Position numbers and translations under genes: made by a program
Origin: Cytobacillus stercorigallinarum
GTDB taxonomy: Bacteria; Bacillota; Bacilli; Bacillales; Cytobacillaceae
Assembly: GCF_014836495.1 (NCBI RefSeq)
Contig: NZ_JACSQT010000001.1
Coordinates: 124,001 to 188,000, forward strand
DNA length: 64,000 nucleotides
Direction of reading: 5' to 3'
The notes under the pieces: generated by a model
What the model was told of the DNA's origin: nothing
The model's input: only the letters and a program-made list of their open reading frames with translations
Databases searched by the model: none
Shown: piece after piece, positions 19,191 to 28,821 of the stretch
How positions within the stretch are numbered: the stretch's first letter is position 1
How the letters are laid out: the number at the start of each line of letters is the position of its first letter

Positions 19191-20534
19191 TTAATCTTCT
19201 TGAGTTTGTAACTGTTCTTTCGGGTTTGTATTGAGAGCGATAATAAAACCAACAATTGCACCAATGATTGCAGGGACAAGCCATCCAATACCTACACTAA
19301 ATAACGGCAAGATAGAAAGCGATTGATTTAGTCCTTCGCTCCCTAGGCCAGCTGCATTTAATCCATCTATTATGCTAATTATTCCTGTTGGAATGAGTGC
19401 ACAAATATAAACAATAGATGCCCCTTTAAATACATTGTTTATAAGTGAGAGTAAAATAAGCACAATAGCTAATGGATAAAGGAACGTTAGCACTGGTACT
19501 GAGATATTAATTAATTGCGTTAACCCAACATTTGCTATCGCCATACTAAAAATTGAAAAAATTATAACGAACTTTTTATAAGAAACACGTGGTACAATTT
19601 TATTAAAGTAGGCTGCGCAAGATGAAATTAATCCCACGGCTGTTGTTAAGCAAGCAAAAATAATCGCAAACCCGAGAATATAACCACCTGCAGAGCCAAA
19701 TAAAAATTGGGCGGCTACTGATAATAACGCTCCACCATTTGGTTGTACACCTAATGTATTTGGAGATGTAGAACCAATATAAGCAAGTGCTACATAAATA
19801 ATTGCTAGACCAGCTGCGGCAATAAGTCCCGCGGCAATACAAATCTTAGTAATAGAAGCTTTCTTTGTAACACCGAAGCCTTTTATTGAACTGATAACGA
19901 TAATACCAAAGACAAGAGCGGCAATCGTATCCATTGTCAAGTACCCTTCGATAAAGCCTTTAAAGAAGGCACTATCTACATATGCGCCTGTTGGAGCTTG
20001 AGGGTCTCCTATCGGTGAAATAATCGCTTTTATTACAATTACAGCTAGAATAATTAGAAGTAGTGGCGTTAAAATGTTACCGATTACATCTACAAGCTTA
20101 CCTGGATTCATGGCTAATAAAGTCGTAATCACAAAGAAAACGATAGAGAATATTAAAAGTGGCCAAATCGAATTGGCAGCGTTTTCAGATAAAAACGGCA
20201 ATATCCCTATCTCATAAGATACGGTTCCTGTACGAGGAATAGCAAATAGTGGGCCAATGACTAAATACATTGCCACAGTAAAGATCAATCCATACAATGG
20301 GTGAACTCGATTTGCCATTGTTTGTACATCCCCAGATTTTGCAATTGCAATCACAGCAATGAGCGGTAGTCCGACACCAGTAATCAGAAAACCAATAATT
20401 GCAACCCATAAGGAAGTACCAGCTTCTTGTCCCAAAAATGGTGGAAAGATCATATTCCCTGCTCCGAAGAATAGAGCAAAGAGCATTAAACCTATTGAAA
20501 AGATTTGTTTGAATGAAAGTGTGTTATTATTCAT
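19191..20534 (-). CDS. brnQ: Branched-chain amino acid transporter (LIVCS family)
   Basis: Cation-coupled Leu/Ile/Val importer, 447 aa with about 12 membrane segments. The start region FSIGLMLFALFFGAGNMIFPP is the family hallmark, and SGDVQTMANRVHPLYGLIF is a conserved cytoplasmic loop. ATG 20534 follows TTAGGGGGT. B. subtilis carries braB at this spot, so it is probably the orthologue. No clear CodY box or T-box was seen upstream. Confidence 0.92.
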   Translation of the reverse strand: MNNNTLSFKQIFSIGLMLFALFFGAGNMIFPPFLGQEAGTSLWVAIIGFLITGVGLPLIAVIAIAKSGDVQTMANRVHPLYGLIFTVAMYLVIGPLFAIPRTGTVSYEIGILPFLSENAANSIWPLLIFSIVFFVITTLLAMNPGKLVDVIGNILTPLLLIILAVIVIKAIISPIGDPQAPTGAYVDSAFFKGFIEGYLTMDTIAALVFGIIVISSIKGFGVTKKASITKICIAAGLIAAAGLAIIYVALAYIGSTSPNTLGVQPNGGALLSVAAQFLFGSAGGYILGFAIIFACLTTAVGLISSCAAYFNKIVPRVSYKKFVIIFSIFSMAIANVGLTQLINISVPVLTFLYPLAIVLILLSLINNVFKGASIVYICALIPTGIISIIDGLNAAGLGSEGLNQSLSILPLFSVGIGWLVPAIIGAIVGFIIALNTNPKEQLQTQED

Positions 20535-20912
20535 ACAATTTACCCCCTAAGTCGCTCGTCAATAGTCACTAAAATTTTCAACCGAAACTATAGTACCATG
20601 CTTTTGACGAACTGTGTCGAATTATAAAAATGTTGCAATTTTGGGTATATTGAAATAACGGTGGTAAACTTTGAAAGGATTAGATTTTTCGGAGTTTTTT
20701 TTAACCAATTATTTTCATTATAAATTAAATACCCAAAATGATAAAGTAAAATCTGTATTAATACACAAAAAATTTTTTTGTTGTGTATCGTAATAATTTG
20801 TTTTTACAAAATAGTAAAATTTCATTTCTTCTTATACAAATAACATTTCTATCTCAGCCAAAATTATGCTATGATTAAAAATTGCATAAGTGTTCTTCAA
20901 GGAGGAGCCGTA
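20535..20912. other. Intergenic region between brnQ and the cysteine desulfurase
   Basis: 378 very AT-rich bases between divergent genes. A TATGAT-type -10 is possible near 20870 for the desulfurase, but no good -35 pairs with it. No coding frame or strong repeat seen. Confidence 0.4.
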
Positions 20913-22055
20913 ATGATTTATCTAGATAATAGTGCAACAACTCAACCATATAAAGAAGTAATTGATGCGTTTGTAAAAGTTTCTTCTACCTTTTTTGGTA
21001 ATCCATCCTCCCTCCATGGCGTTGGTGAGAAAGCTGAAAAACTACTGCAACAAGCGAGAAGACAGATAGCACAATTGCTTAAAGTAAAAGAAAAAGAATT
21101 GCTGTTTACTTCTGGTGGTACGGAAGGTAATAATATGGCAATTAAGGGAATTGCAAAACAATATCAGAATCGTGGCAACCATTTAATTACAACAACCATC
21201 GAACACCCTTCTGTTATTGAGACAATGAAGCAGTTAGAAAAAGAAGGCTTTGAAGTGACGTATCTACCTGTAGATGAGGATGGCAGAATTTCTTTACATG
21301 ATTTACAGATAGCTATTAGGGAAGAAACGATTCTTGTCTCGGTTATGCATGTCAATAATGAAATAGGTACCATCCAACCGATTAAAGCAATTGGAACATT
21401 ATTAAAGGAATATCCTAAGGTTTTCTTTCATGTAGATGCGGTTCAATCAGTAGGTAAAGTCCCTCTGGGGTTATATGAATATGGTATTGATGCATGTACA
21501 ATGTCAAGCCATAAATTTCATGGTTTAAAGGGTACGGGTCTTTTATATTTACGGCAAGGTGTATCCTTAATACCACTCCTTGCTGGTGGCAACCAAGAAA
21601 GTGAATTAAGGAGCGGAACAGAAAATACAGGTGGAATTGTCGCGATGGCTAAAGCGTTGAGGATGACAAATGATCAATTCAATTCTAGCTCTAACCTCCC
21701 TAGTTTAATGAATCAAATGAGAATAGCATTGGATGAGATAGAAGATGTCATTATCCATACGCCAATAAAAGCGACAGCGCCACATATTCTTAATTTCTCT
21801 GTTAAAGGTTTTAAGTCAGAGGTTTTTGTTCATGCCTTAGAAGAGAATGATATTTATATCTCTACTACTAGTGCGTGTTCATCTAAGCATGCTCATGCGA
21901 GTAGTACATTACTTGCAATGGGTATAAAAGAAGAAATTGCTTTGAGTGCAGTGAGAGTTAGTTTGAGCTATCAAACAACTGCTGATGAAGTAGAAAAATT
22001 TATTCATGCAGTGAAAAATACTATATTTCAACTGAGAAAGGTAATGAAGGTTTAA
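20913..22055 (+). CDS. nifZ: Cysteine desulfurase (NifS/IscS family, ThiI partner)
   Basis: PLP enzyme that removes sulfur from cysteine as a persulfide and passes it to ThiI. It has 380 aa from ATG 20913 (after AAGGAGGAG), and the N-terminus MIYLDNSATTQP is canonical. The PLP lysine is in SSHKFHGLKGTG and the catalytic Cys loop is TSACSSKHAHASST. Its stop overlaps the thiI start by one base (TAATG), so the two are coupled. In B. subtilis NifZ and ThiI form such a pair for 4-thiouridine in tRNA. Confidence 0.94.
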   Translation: MIYLDNSATTQPYKEVIDAFVKVSSTFFGNPSSLHGVGEKAEKLLQQARRQIAQLLKVKEKELLFTSGGTEGNNMAIKGIAKQYQNRGNHLITTTIEHPSVIETMKQLEKEGFEVTYLPVDEDGRISLHDLQIAIREETILVSVMHVNNEIGTIQPIKAIGTLLKEYPKVFFHVDAVQSVGKVPLGLYEYGIDACTMSSHKFHGLKGTGLLYLRQGVSLIPLLAGGNQESELRSGTENTGGIVAMAKALRMTNDQFNSSSNLPSLMNQMRIALDEIEDVIIHTPIKATAPHILNFSVKGFKSEVFVHALEENDIYISTTSACSSKHAHASSTLLAMGIKEEIALSAVRVSLSYQTTADEVEKFIHAVKNTIFQLRKVMKV

Positions 22056-23260
22056 TGAAATACGATAGAATATTAATTCGTTATGGGGAAATTTCAACTA
22101 AAGGAAGAAACCGTAAAAATTTTATAGATAAATTAAGAAAAAGTGTAAAGAGAGTCTTACATGATTTTCCTGAAATCAAGGTCGAGGGGCAAAGAGATCG
22201 CATGTTTGTTCTGCTTAATGACCAGCCACATGAAGAGATTATTGAAAGATTGAAGGGTGTCTTTGGTATCCAATCTTTTAGTCCCGTGTTAAAGGTAGAA
22301 AAAGATTTAGAAACAATGAAGGAAAAGGCATTACAATTAATGCAAAAGGTATATCAAGAAGGCGATACGTTCAAAATTACTGCGAAAAGAGCAGATAAAA
22401 GTTTTGCATTAGATACTTTTGGTATCAACCAAGCATTTGGTGCACATATTTTACAAAATATGCCCACTATCCCAGTTGATGTGAAGAAACCAAGTATAAA
22501 TTTAGTCATTGAAGTGAGAAAAGAAGCAAGCTATATTTCATGTGAGAATATTAAAGGCGCCGGTGGATTACCAGCTGGTTCAAGCGGGAAAGGTATGCTT
22601 ATGTTATCTGGTGGGATTGACAGCCCTGTCGCAGGCTATCTATCCATGAAAAGAGGAATTGAAGTCGAGGCGGTTCATTTTTATAGCCCTCCATTTACAA
22701 GTGAAAGATCAAAACAAAAAGTCATTGATCTAGCGGAAAAGCTCTCTCGAATTAATGGTGGTGTGGCACTTCATATTGTTCCTTTTACTGAGATTCAGCA
22801 GCTGATTCAGAAACAAATACCTGATAACTATACAATGACAACGACAAGAAGGTTAATGCTTAGAATAACTGACGCTCTTCGAGAAAAATATCAAGGATTA
22901 TCCATTATTACTGGTGAGAGTCTTGGACAAGTTGCTAGTCAAACGATGGAAAGTATGTATGCTATTAATGAGGTGGTTAGCACACCGATTTTAAGGCCGC
23001 TTATTATGATGGATAAAGCAGATATTATCGATATTGCCCAGAATATTGACACGCATGACATATCTATTCGTCCATTTGAGGATTGTTGTACTGTATTTGT
23101 ACCTTCTTCACCTAAAACGAAGCCGAAGCTTGAAAAAGTTCAACATTTTGAAAGCTATACAGACTTCGAGCCGTATATTCAAAAAGCGGTTGAAAATACC
23201 GAAAAACTTGTTATTATGCCGAATTCAAACATAGAAAAAGAGATGGAAGATCTTTTTTAA
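22055..23260 (+). CDS. thiI: tRNA 4-thiouridine synthase / thiamine sulfurtransferase ThiI
   Basis: Activates U8 of tRNA with ATP and inserts sulfur supplied by the upstream desulfurase. The 401 aa hold an N-terminal ferredoxin-like and THUMP region (1-165) and a PP-loop ATPase domain with LSGGIDSPVAGY. The EDCCTVFVPSSPKTKP segment carries the conserved cysteines. There is no C-terminal rhodanese domain, which is normal for the short Bacillus ThiI. Start ATG 22055 shares a base with the preceding stop. Confidence 0.97.
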   Translation: MKYDRILIRYGEISTKGRNRKNFIDKLRKSVKRVLHDFPEIKVEGQRDRMFVLLNDQPHEEIIERLKGVFGIQSFSPVLKVEKDLETMKEKALQLMQKVYQEGDTFKITAKRADKSFALDTFGINQAFGAHILQNMPTIPVDVKKPSINLVIEVRKEASYISCENIKGAGGLPAGSSGKGMLMLSGGIDSPVAGYLSMKRGIEVEAVHFYSPPFTSERSKQKVIDLAEKLSRINGGVALHIVPFTEIQQLIQKQIPDNYTMTTTRRLMLRITDALREKYQGLSIITGESLGQVASQTMESMYAINEVVSTPILRPLIMMDKADIIDIAQNIDTHDISIRPFEDCCTVFVPSSPKTKPKLEKVQHFESYTDFEPYIQKAVENTEKLVIMPNSNIEKEMEDLF

Positions 23261-23323
23261 CGCTCTTTATTACAAATAGATGACAATCAGTAATATAAAT
23301 GCAACAATTACCAAATATTTATT

Positions 23324-23353
23324 GCATAGTGCCATGTGATTCTACACATTCTA
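23324..23353 (+). promoter_or_regulatory. Sigma-G promoter of the SASP gene
   Basis: GCATA (23324-23328), exactly 18 bases, CATTCTA (23347-23353). Both elements match the forespore sigma-G consensus (GHATR / CATNHTA), directly upstream of a spore coat-core gene. Confidence 0.85.
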
Positions 23354-23376
23354 TACTCACAAGGAGGTGAAATCAC

Positions 23377-23577
23377 ATGGCAAACAACAACTCAAATAAT
23401 CTTGTAGTACCTGGTGTACAACAAGCTCTTGATCAAATGAAATACGAAATCGCAACTGAATTTGGTGTAAACCTTGGTGGAGAAACTACTTCTCGTGCTA
23501 ACGGTTCAGTTGGTGGAGAAATCACTAAACGTTTAGTTCAAATGGCTGAACAACAATTAGGTGGTTTCCAAAAATAA
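23377..23577 (+). CDS. sspA: Alpha/beta-type small acid-soluble spore protein
   Basis: DNA-saturating protein of the dormant spore that protects DNA from UV and heat and feeds amino acids at germination. It is 66 aa, with the two family blocks: [19 protein letters not shown], containing the germination-protease site between Glu and Phe, and [21 protein letters not shown] very strong AAGGAGGTG ribosome site and a sigma-G-type promoter precede it. The thiI-ssp order matches B. subtilis sspA. Its codon use is biased towards frequent codons, as expected for an abundant protein. Confidence 0.97.
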   Translation: MANNNSNNLVVPGVQQALDQMKYEIATEFGVNLGGETTSRANGSVGGEITKRLVQMAEQQLGGFQK

Positions 23578-23594
23578 TTTAATATGATGGCTAC

Positions 23595-23626
23595 AAAAGG
23601 GCGGAGTAATCACTTCGCCCTTTTTT
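23595..23626. terminator. Terminator of the SASP gene (possibly shared with the LysR gene)
   Basis: AGGGCG and CGCCCT arms (23598-23603, 23616-23621) with T6 on the forward side and AAAA on the other, between convergent genes. Confidence 0.85.
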
Positions 23627-23630
23627 CTAT

Positions 23631-24515
23631 TTAAAAAACATCAAATTGACGTATGTTGTTTAACAGTTTTTGAATGGCAGGCGTCATGGATCTGTCTTTC
23701 AGATAAGCAAGATAAACGGTTCTATTAAGAAAAATAGAATCAATGGGCAAGCCAATAATATGAGGGGTAGGGTTATAATCTAAGTAGCTTTTAGGTAATA
23801 TAGTCACACCTAAACCTTCTTCAACCATTTTACAAGCAGTTTCTAAGCGTTCGATTTCATATTCAATTTTTGGATAAAGCTGTTCCTTCATAAAAGCTTG
23901 TAGCACATCTCCTCTGGTCTGGAAACCCTCACGACTAATAATAAATGTTTGATTAGCAATATCAGTGAGCTTTACAGAAGTTTCACGAGCAAGTGGATGT
24001 GTTTCATAAACAGCTAACATAAAGGGCTCATGATAAAGCGGATGTGAAGTTATTAATTGATTATGCATAGGTTGATTGGTAATGGTAAAATGCACATCTC
24101 CTTCTAATATGGAAGAAATAACTTCTTTTTGGCCAAGCACTTCATTAAATTGAAAGTGTATATCAGGGTAGGTAATTTTAAAATCCTTTATGACTTTGAA
24201 TAGCCAAAACTTGGCAGATTCAATAATACCAATATTAATATGACCATCACCAGTTTCGGCCATCTCTGCCACTTCTAGTTGAAAATGTTCGAATTGCCTT
24301 ACTATATGTAGAGCTCTTTGATAAAAAACCTTTCCGATATCTGTCAAATATATACTTCTTGTATCTCGTTTGAATAGCTCCATCTTTAAATCATTTTCTA
24401 ATTTTATAATGGCATTACTTAATGACGGCTGTGATATATGTAAAATTTGTGCTGCCTTAGAAAAACTCTTCTCCTCAGCTACTGTGATAAAATAATTTAA
24501 TTTCCTTATGTCCAT
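23631..24515 (-). CDS. LysR-family transcriptional regulator
   Basis: DNA-binding regulator, 294 aa. The N-terminal winged helix reads MDIRKLNYFITVAEEKSFSK then AAQILHISQPSLSNAIIKLE, followed by the linker helix and a periplasmic-binding-protein-like co-inducer domain (about 90-290). It is divergent from hutG-gltS with 152 bases between starts, the usual arrangement for a LysR protein activating its neighbour. The ligand is likely a substrate of those genes (formiminoglutamate or glutamate), which is inference. Confidence 0.92.
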   Translation of the reverse strand: MDIRKLNYFITVAEEKSFSKAAQILHISQPSLSNAIIKLENDLKMELFKRDTRSIYLTDIGKVFYQRALHIVRQFEHFQLEVAEMAETGDGHINIGIIESAKFWLFKVIKDFKITYPDIHFQFNEVLGQKEVISSILEGDVHFTITNQPMHNQLITSHPLYHEPFMLAVYETHPLARETSVKLTDIANQTFIISREGFQTRGDVLQAFMKEQLYPKIEYEIERLETACKMVEEGLGVTILPKSYLDYNPTPHIIGLPIDSIFLNRTVYLAYLKDRSMTPAIQKLLNNIRQFDVF

Positions 24516-24667
24516 TTTTTCACCTGCTTATAGTTAAAAGCTATAGATATATATATATTTGGTATTGGTCATTATAGCATAACTCTTTATATACTTTTTT
24601 TATACGATACTTTTAAATATATCCACTCTAAAAAATCAGAAATTTAATAAAAGTGAGGGAGTTCGCA

Positions 24668-25636
24668 ATGTACAGTCAAGGAAGGAAAGACCAATGGATA
24701 GGCAGAATTGACTCTTTAGAGGATCGAAAGAGTTTTAGATACCATCAGGTTATTAAAACGGAAAATCTTCTCACCCCGAGCTGTAAAATGCAAAGATCTA
24801 GCTATGGAATGATTGGTTTCGAAAGTGAAGAAGGGGTAAGAAGAAACAACGGTAGACTAGGAGCAAAAGAGGGACCAAATGCCATAAAAAAAGCAGTTGC
24901 TAAATTACCTTTTCCATATGATGTTGATACCAATATTTATGATTTTGGTAATGTGGTTTGTGATCATCAGCAGTTGGAAGAAGCACAAGCAGAATTAGGG
25001 GATTTTGTTAGCTTGATTCTAAATGAAAAATCTACACCTATCATATTAGGTGGTGGTCATGAGACGCTATACGGTCATTACTTAGGTGTTAGAAAATCGA
25101 TAAGTAAACAGAAGAAATTAGGTATTATAAATATTGACGCACATTTTGATTTACGATCATATGATGAAGCGCCTTCATCGGGTACGATGTTTAAACAAAT
25201 ATTAGATCAAGACGAAAATGCAAATTATTTATGCATTGGCATACAAAAACAGGGGAATACAGCTTCCCTTTTCGAGACTGCCTCCAAACTGGGTGTCACC
25301 TATATTTTAGAAGAAACCATTCATGCAGAAGGTTTAAATCAAACCAAACAAGTAATTAATGATTTTATTAAAGAATGTGATGTGTGCTTGTTAACACTGT
25401 GCATGGATGCTGTTAATTCTGCCTACGCACCAGGTGTAAGTGCGCCATCTCCATTCGGCTTAACTCCATTTGAAGTAAGGGAACTTGTTCGATGGGTTAC
25501 ACATAATGATAAGACGATTTCGTTTGATATCTCCGAAGTTAATCCTTCATTAGACAGAGATGGACAAACAGCAGCAGTTGCAGCTCAATTGGTGAGTGAA
25601 GCAATCAGTGCATTTCACAGGAGGACAAAGAGATGA
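24668..25636 (+). CDS. hutG: Formimidoylglutamase (ureohydrolase family)
   Basis: Hydrolyses N-formimino-L-glutamate to glutamate and formamide, last step of histidine degradation. It is 322 aa. The N-terminus MYSQGRKDQWIGRIDS resembles staphylococcal HutG. The manganese motifs are GGGHETLYGHY, NIDAHFDLRSY and LTLCMDAVNSAYAPGVSAPS. The Cys in the third motif also occurs in HutG sequences I recall from Staphylococcus. ATG 24668 is preferred over GTG 24653, which overlaps the GAGGGAG ribosome site. hutH, hutU and hutI are not nearby. It overlaps gltS by four bases. Confidence 0.87.
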   Translation: MYSQGRKDQWIGRIDSLEDRKSFRYHQVIKTENLLTPSCKMQRSSYGMIGFESEEGVRRNNGRLGAKEGPNAIKKAVAKLPFPYDVDTNIYDFGNVVCDHQQLEEAQAELGDFVSLILNEKSTPIILGGGHETLYGHYLGVRKSISKQKKLGIINIDAHFDLRSYDEAPSSGTMFKQILDQDENANYLCIGIQKQGNTASLFETASKLGVTYILEETIHAEGLNQTKQVINDFIKECDVCLLTLCMDAVNSAYAPGVSAPSPFGLTPFEVRELVRWVTHNDKTISFDISEVNPSLDRDGQTAAVAAQLVSEAISAFHRRTKR

Positions 25637-26838
25637 ACATCACTTTAGATTCAATTTCAACATTATTTCTTGCTGTCGCCCTTTTGTTAATCGGTAACAT
25701 ATTAATAAAAAAGGTGCCTTGGTTAAATCGTTATTGTATACCTGCTCCAGTTGTGGGCGGATTATTATTTGCTTTACTTATTTTAATTTTAAAACAAACA
25801 GGGTTAATGAATATTGAATTAGATACATCACTACAAAGCATTTTTATGCTTACCTTTTTTACGACGGTTGGCTTAGGGGCTAGTTTTAAATTAGTGAAGT
25901 TAGGTGGTAAGCTTCTTATCTTCTACTGGATTGCCTGTGGCGTACTTGCCTTATGTCAGAATGCCATTGGGATTTCTCTAGCAACCGCACTTGGTCTTGA
26001 ACCGTTACTAGGTGTCATGATGGGGGCCGTTTCTATGGAAGGTGGACATGGTGCTGCAACGGCATTTGGTGGAACAATTGAAGAATTAGGAATAGAGTCT
26101 GCACTATCCACTGGATTAGCTGCTGCTACGTTTGGTTTAATAGCTGGTGGTTTAGTTGGAGGGCCAACAGTTAAGTATTTAATTAATAAATACAAATTAA
26201 CACCTAAACAATCAAGTGATTCAGCAAGTGAAATTGCCACTACATTAGAAGAGGATAAAGATCATTTACCAACTTCTACTAATCATTTTATGGTTCAAGT
26301 TCTCATTATTACTTTTTGTATGACAGTTGGATCATTATTAGGAGAATTATTTTCCGAAGCAACAGGTTTTGTATTACCAAGCTATGTTGGAGCGATGTTT
26401 GTTGCTGTAATCGTAAGAAATATTGTAGATAAAGTAAATGGACGCATCATTGATATGAAATCAATTAATTTTATTGGCGATATTACATTAGGTATATTCC
26501 TCTCAATGGCGCTGATGAGCATTAAACTATGGGAGATTGCTGACCTTGCTCTTCCAATGCTATTCATTGTATTTATTCAAGTGGTCTTTATCGTGTTGTT
26601 CTCTATCTTTGTTCTATTTAAGGTATTTGGAAAAGATTATGATGCTGCTGTAATGGTCGGTGGATTTACAGGACACGGTCTTGGGGCAACACCTAATGCG
26701 ATGGCGAATATGTCTGCCATTACTGAAAAATATGGACCTTCGCCAAAAGCATTCTTAATTGTACCAATTGTAGGGGCATTTCTCATCGATGTCTTTGCAA
26801 TGCCAATTATAATTACGAGCATTAATTTATTATCTTAA
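25633..26838 (+). CDS. gltS: Sodium/glutamate symporter family (GltS)
   Basis: Membrane transporter, 401 aa with about 10-12 segments in two inverted halves. Each half has a conserved glycine-rich pore loop: SMEGGHGAATAFGGTIEE and GGFTGHGLGATPNAMANMS. The first also fits the family's invariant GHGxxxAxG. The start overlaps the hutG stop (ATGA). Family members import glutamate with sodium. The pairing with hutG raises formiminoglutamate as an alternative substrate, or glutamate export; neither can be read from sequence. Confidence 0.92.
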   Translation: MNITLDSISTLFLAVALLLIGNILIKKVPWLNRYCIPAPVVGGLLFALLILILKQTGLMNIELDTSLQSIFMLTFFTTVGLGASFKLVKLGGKLLIFYWIACGVLALCQNAIGISLATALGLEPLLGVMMGAVSMEGGHGAATAFGGTIEELGIESALSTGLAAATFGLIAGGLVGGPTVKYLINKYKLTPKQSSDSASEIATTLEEDKDHLPTSTNHFMVQVLIITFCMTVGSLLGELFSEATGFVLPSYVGAMFVAVIVRNIVDKVNGRIIDMKSINFIGDITLGIFLSMALMSIKLWEIADLALPMLFIVFIQVVFIVLFSIFVLFKVFGKDYDAAVMVGGFTGHGLGATPNAMANMSAITEKYGPSPKAFLIVPIVGAFLIDVFAMPIIITSINLLS

Positions 26839-26861
26839 AAAAGAAAATATATTGTAAGAAG

Positions 26862-26917
26862 AATCCGAGTAATTATTCAATTCAACGAATGAGAATAATA
26901 TTGCTCGGATTTTTTTG
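26862..26917 (+). terminator. Terminator of hutG-gltS
   Basis: AATCCGAG (26862-26869) pairs with CTCGGATT (26904-26911) around an AT-rich extended stem, followed by T7. Confidence 0.85.
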
Positions 26918-27031
26918 CATCTTTAAGAGAATATAAAGCGAAAAAAGAAAGAGAGCGCTTAAGGAGAATTTAACTATGTTTTTGAAGGAAGTAAGTTTGT
27001 GTTTGGCAATCAATCAATGAGATAGAGAGAG

Positions 27032-27066
27032 AAATTATTTTAATTATTTAAATAATTTAGTATAAT
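27032..27066 (+). promoter_or_regulatory. AT-rich inverted repeat with TATAAT before the acyl-CoA synthetase gene
   Basis: AAATTATT (27032-27039) and AATAATTT (27051-27058) flank an 11-base centre, directly followed by a consensus TATAAT (27061-27066). It may be an operator over the -35 region. Low complexity makes this tentative. Confidence 0.35.
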
Positions 27067-27120
27067 CATTAGTAACATCTAGAATGACGCATAGATTTAG
27101 AGAAAAGGAGAGGTTTTTGG

Positions 27121-28707
27121 ATGAAACGAGAGGATTTATTAGCACCAGAGGTTTATAATTTAGTCTCAGAGGTTGAGCACTATGCACAAAATAGTGATAA
27201 ACTGGCGATTCAATGGGAAGATGAGCAGGGTGAGAAAAAGGAAATTACATATAAGCAATTAATGAACAAAGCGAATAGAATTGGAAACGTTTTCGTAGAT
27301 AAAGGGTTAGAAAAAGGCGATATTGTTCTAGTGATCATTCCTCGTCTTGTAGAAGCATATCAAACATATTTAGCTGCGCTGAAAGCAGGAATGGTTGTCA
27401 TCCCTAGCTCAGAAATGTTAAAAACTAAAGACTTACAATATCGTATTAATCATGGTGATGTCAAAGCGATTGTTAGTTACGAACCTTATGTATCAGAATT
27501 CAACGAGATAAAAGAAGCAGAAAATCTTCCAAAGTTCATTATTGGAGGAAAAGCGCAAGGATGGATTTCTTTAGATGAAGAAATGGAAAGAGCAAATGAG
27601 TCGTTTAGAATAGTAGAAACGAAGAAAGACGATATGGCTTTTCTTTCGTATACTTCGGGAACAACAGGCAATCCAAAGGGTGTCGTTCATACCCATGGTT
27701 GGGCATTTGCTCATTTAAGAACTGCAGCTACACATTGGCTTGGTATTGAGGAAGGGGACACTGTCTGGGCAACAGCAGGTCCAGGTTGGCAAAAATGGAT
27801 ATGGAGCCCGTTTCTTTCTGTATTAGGCTCAGGAGCAACAGGGTTTGTTTATAACGGAAAGTTTGAACCGAAAAAGTATTTACAACTCTTGCAGGATTAT
27901 GAAGTCAATGTGCTTTGCTGTACACCTACAGAATATCGCTTAATGGCAAAGGTAGATCATATTGGTCAATATAATTTATCAAAGCTTCATAGTGCTGTTT
28001 CAGCAGGAGAACCTTTGAACAGAGAAGTCATTGATATTTTTGAAAAGCATTTCGGGCTTGAAGTGAGAGACGGATATGGACAGACGGAAAATACACTGCT
28101 TGTAGGTGTCACGAAAGGCATGGGGTTAAGACCGGGTTCAATGGGAAAACCAACACCAGGTAACAGAGTAGAGATCATTAATGAAGACGGCAGGCCATGT
28201 TCAGTAGGTGAAGTAGGGGATATCGCTGTCCATGTTGATACGCCAGCACTATTTAAAAATTATTATAAAGACCCTGAAAGAACGGCCATGCAATTCCGTG
28301 GAGATTATTATATAACAGGGGATAAAGCCAAGATGGATAAAGATGGTTATTTTTGGTTTGAAGGACGCGGTGATGATATTATCATTAGCTCAGGTTATAC
28401 CATTGGACCGTTTGAAGTTGAGGATGCGCTCGTGAAGCATCCATCTGTTAAAGAGTGTGCGGTTGTAGGCAGTCCAGATGAAGTCAGAGGTTTGATTGTC
28501 AAAGCCTTCATCGTTTTAAAAGAGGATGTCGATGAAAATGACGCTAATTTAATTCCGAGTTTACAACAGCATGTTAAAGAGCTTACAGCACCGTATAAAT
28601 ATCCAAGAAAGATTGAATTTGTTAAAGATTTACCAAAAACAACTTCAGGCAAAATTATGAGAAAAGAGTTACGAAAACAAGAGGCTACAAAGACGACGGC
28701 CAACTAA
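27121..28707 (+). CDS. Acyl-CoA synthetase, AMP-forming (medium/branched-chain type)
   Basis: ANL-superfamily ligase converting a carboxylic acid to its CoA ester through an acyl-adenylate. It has 528 aa. The P-loop-like motif is LSYTSGTTGNPKGVVHTHGW. ATAGPGWQKWIWSPFL and DGYGQTENT are substrate and adenylate motifs, GDKAKMDKDGYFWFEGR is the hinge region, and the catalytic Lys is in PKTTSGKIMRKELRK. The N-terminus lacks the long acetyl-CoA-synthetase extension, placing it with MbcS/AcsM-like enzymes (B. subtilis YtcI lies in the same neighbourhood). The substrate is probably a short, medium or branched acid. Confidence 0.88.
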   Translation: MKREDLLAPEVYNLVSEVEHYAQNSDKLAIQWEDEQGEKKEITYKQLMNKANRIGNVFVDKGLEKGDIVLVIIPRLVEAYQTYLAALKAGMVVIPSSEMLKTKDLQYRINHGDVKAIVSYEPYVSEFNEIKEAENLPKFIIGGKAQGWISLDEEMERANESFRIVETKKDDMAFLSYTSGTTGNPKGVVHTHGWAFAHLRTAATHWLGIEEGDTVWATAGPGWQKWIWSPFLSVLGSGATGFVYNGKFEPKKYLQLLQDYEVNVLCCTPTEYRLMAKVDHIGQYNLSKLHSAVSAGEPLNREVIDIFEKHFGLEVRDGYGQTENTLLVGVTKGMGLRPGSMGKPTPGNRVEIINEDGRPCSVGEVGDIAVHVDTPALFKNYYKDPERTAMQFRGDYYITGDKAKMDKDGYFWFEGRGDDIIISSGYTIGPFEVEDALVKHPSVKECAVVGSPDEVRGLIVKAFIVLKEDVDENDANLIPSLQQHVKELTAPYKYPRKIEFVKDLPKTTSGKIMRKELRKQEATKTTAN

Positions 28708-28714
28708 TATAAAA

Positions 28715-28751
28715 GAGACAGAAGAAAATAAAAATCTTCTGTCTTTTTTTA
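28715..28751 (+). terminator. Terminator of the acyl-CoA synthetase gene
   Basis: AGACAGAAGA pairs perfectly with TCTTCTGTCT around a 10-base loop, followed by T7. Confidence 0.92.
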
Positions 28752-28821
28752 TATTGAGTGATATAGAAGAATGGGCTTTTTTGTTATACTGTAGAAAAAA
28801 TAATAAAAGGAGTCAAAGGGA

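Noticed and set aside
20535..20600. CodY box before brnQ (AAAATTTTCAACCGAAAC).
   Set aside because: Too many mismatches to AATTTTCWGAAAATT in an AT-rich context.
24668..25636. Loss of a manganese-binding Asp (LTLCMDAVN) in the HutG homologue.
   Set aside because: Staphylococcal HutG as I recall it has the same Cys at this position (TICMD), so it is normal for the subfamily; the final Asn is a milder change.
26976..27020. 14-codon frame with a good AAGGAG site upstream of the acyl-CoA synthetase.
   Set aside because: Too short to support, no repeated codons suggesting an attenuator, and no terminator/antiterminator pair follows.
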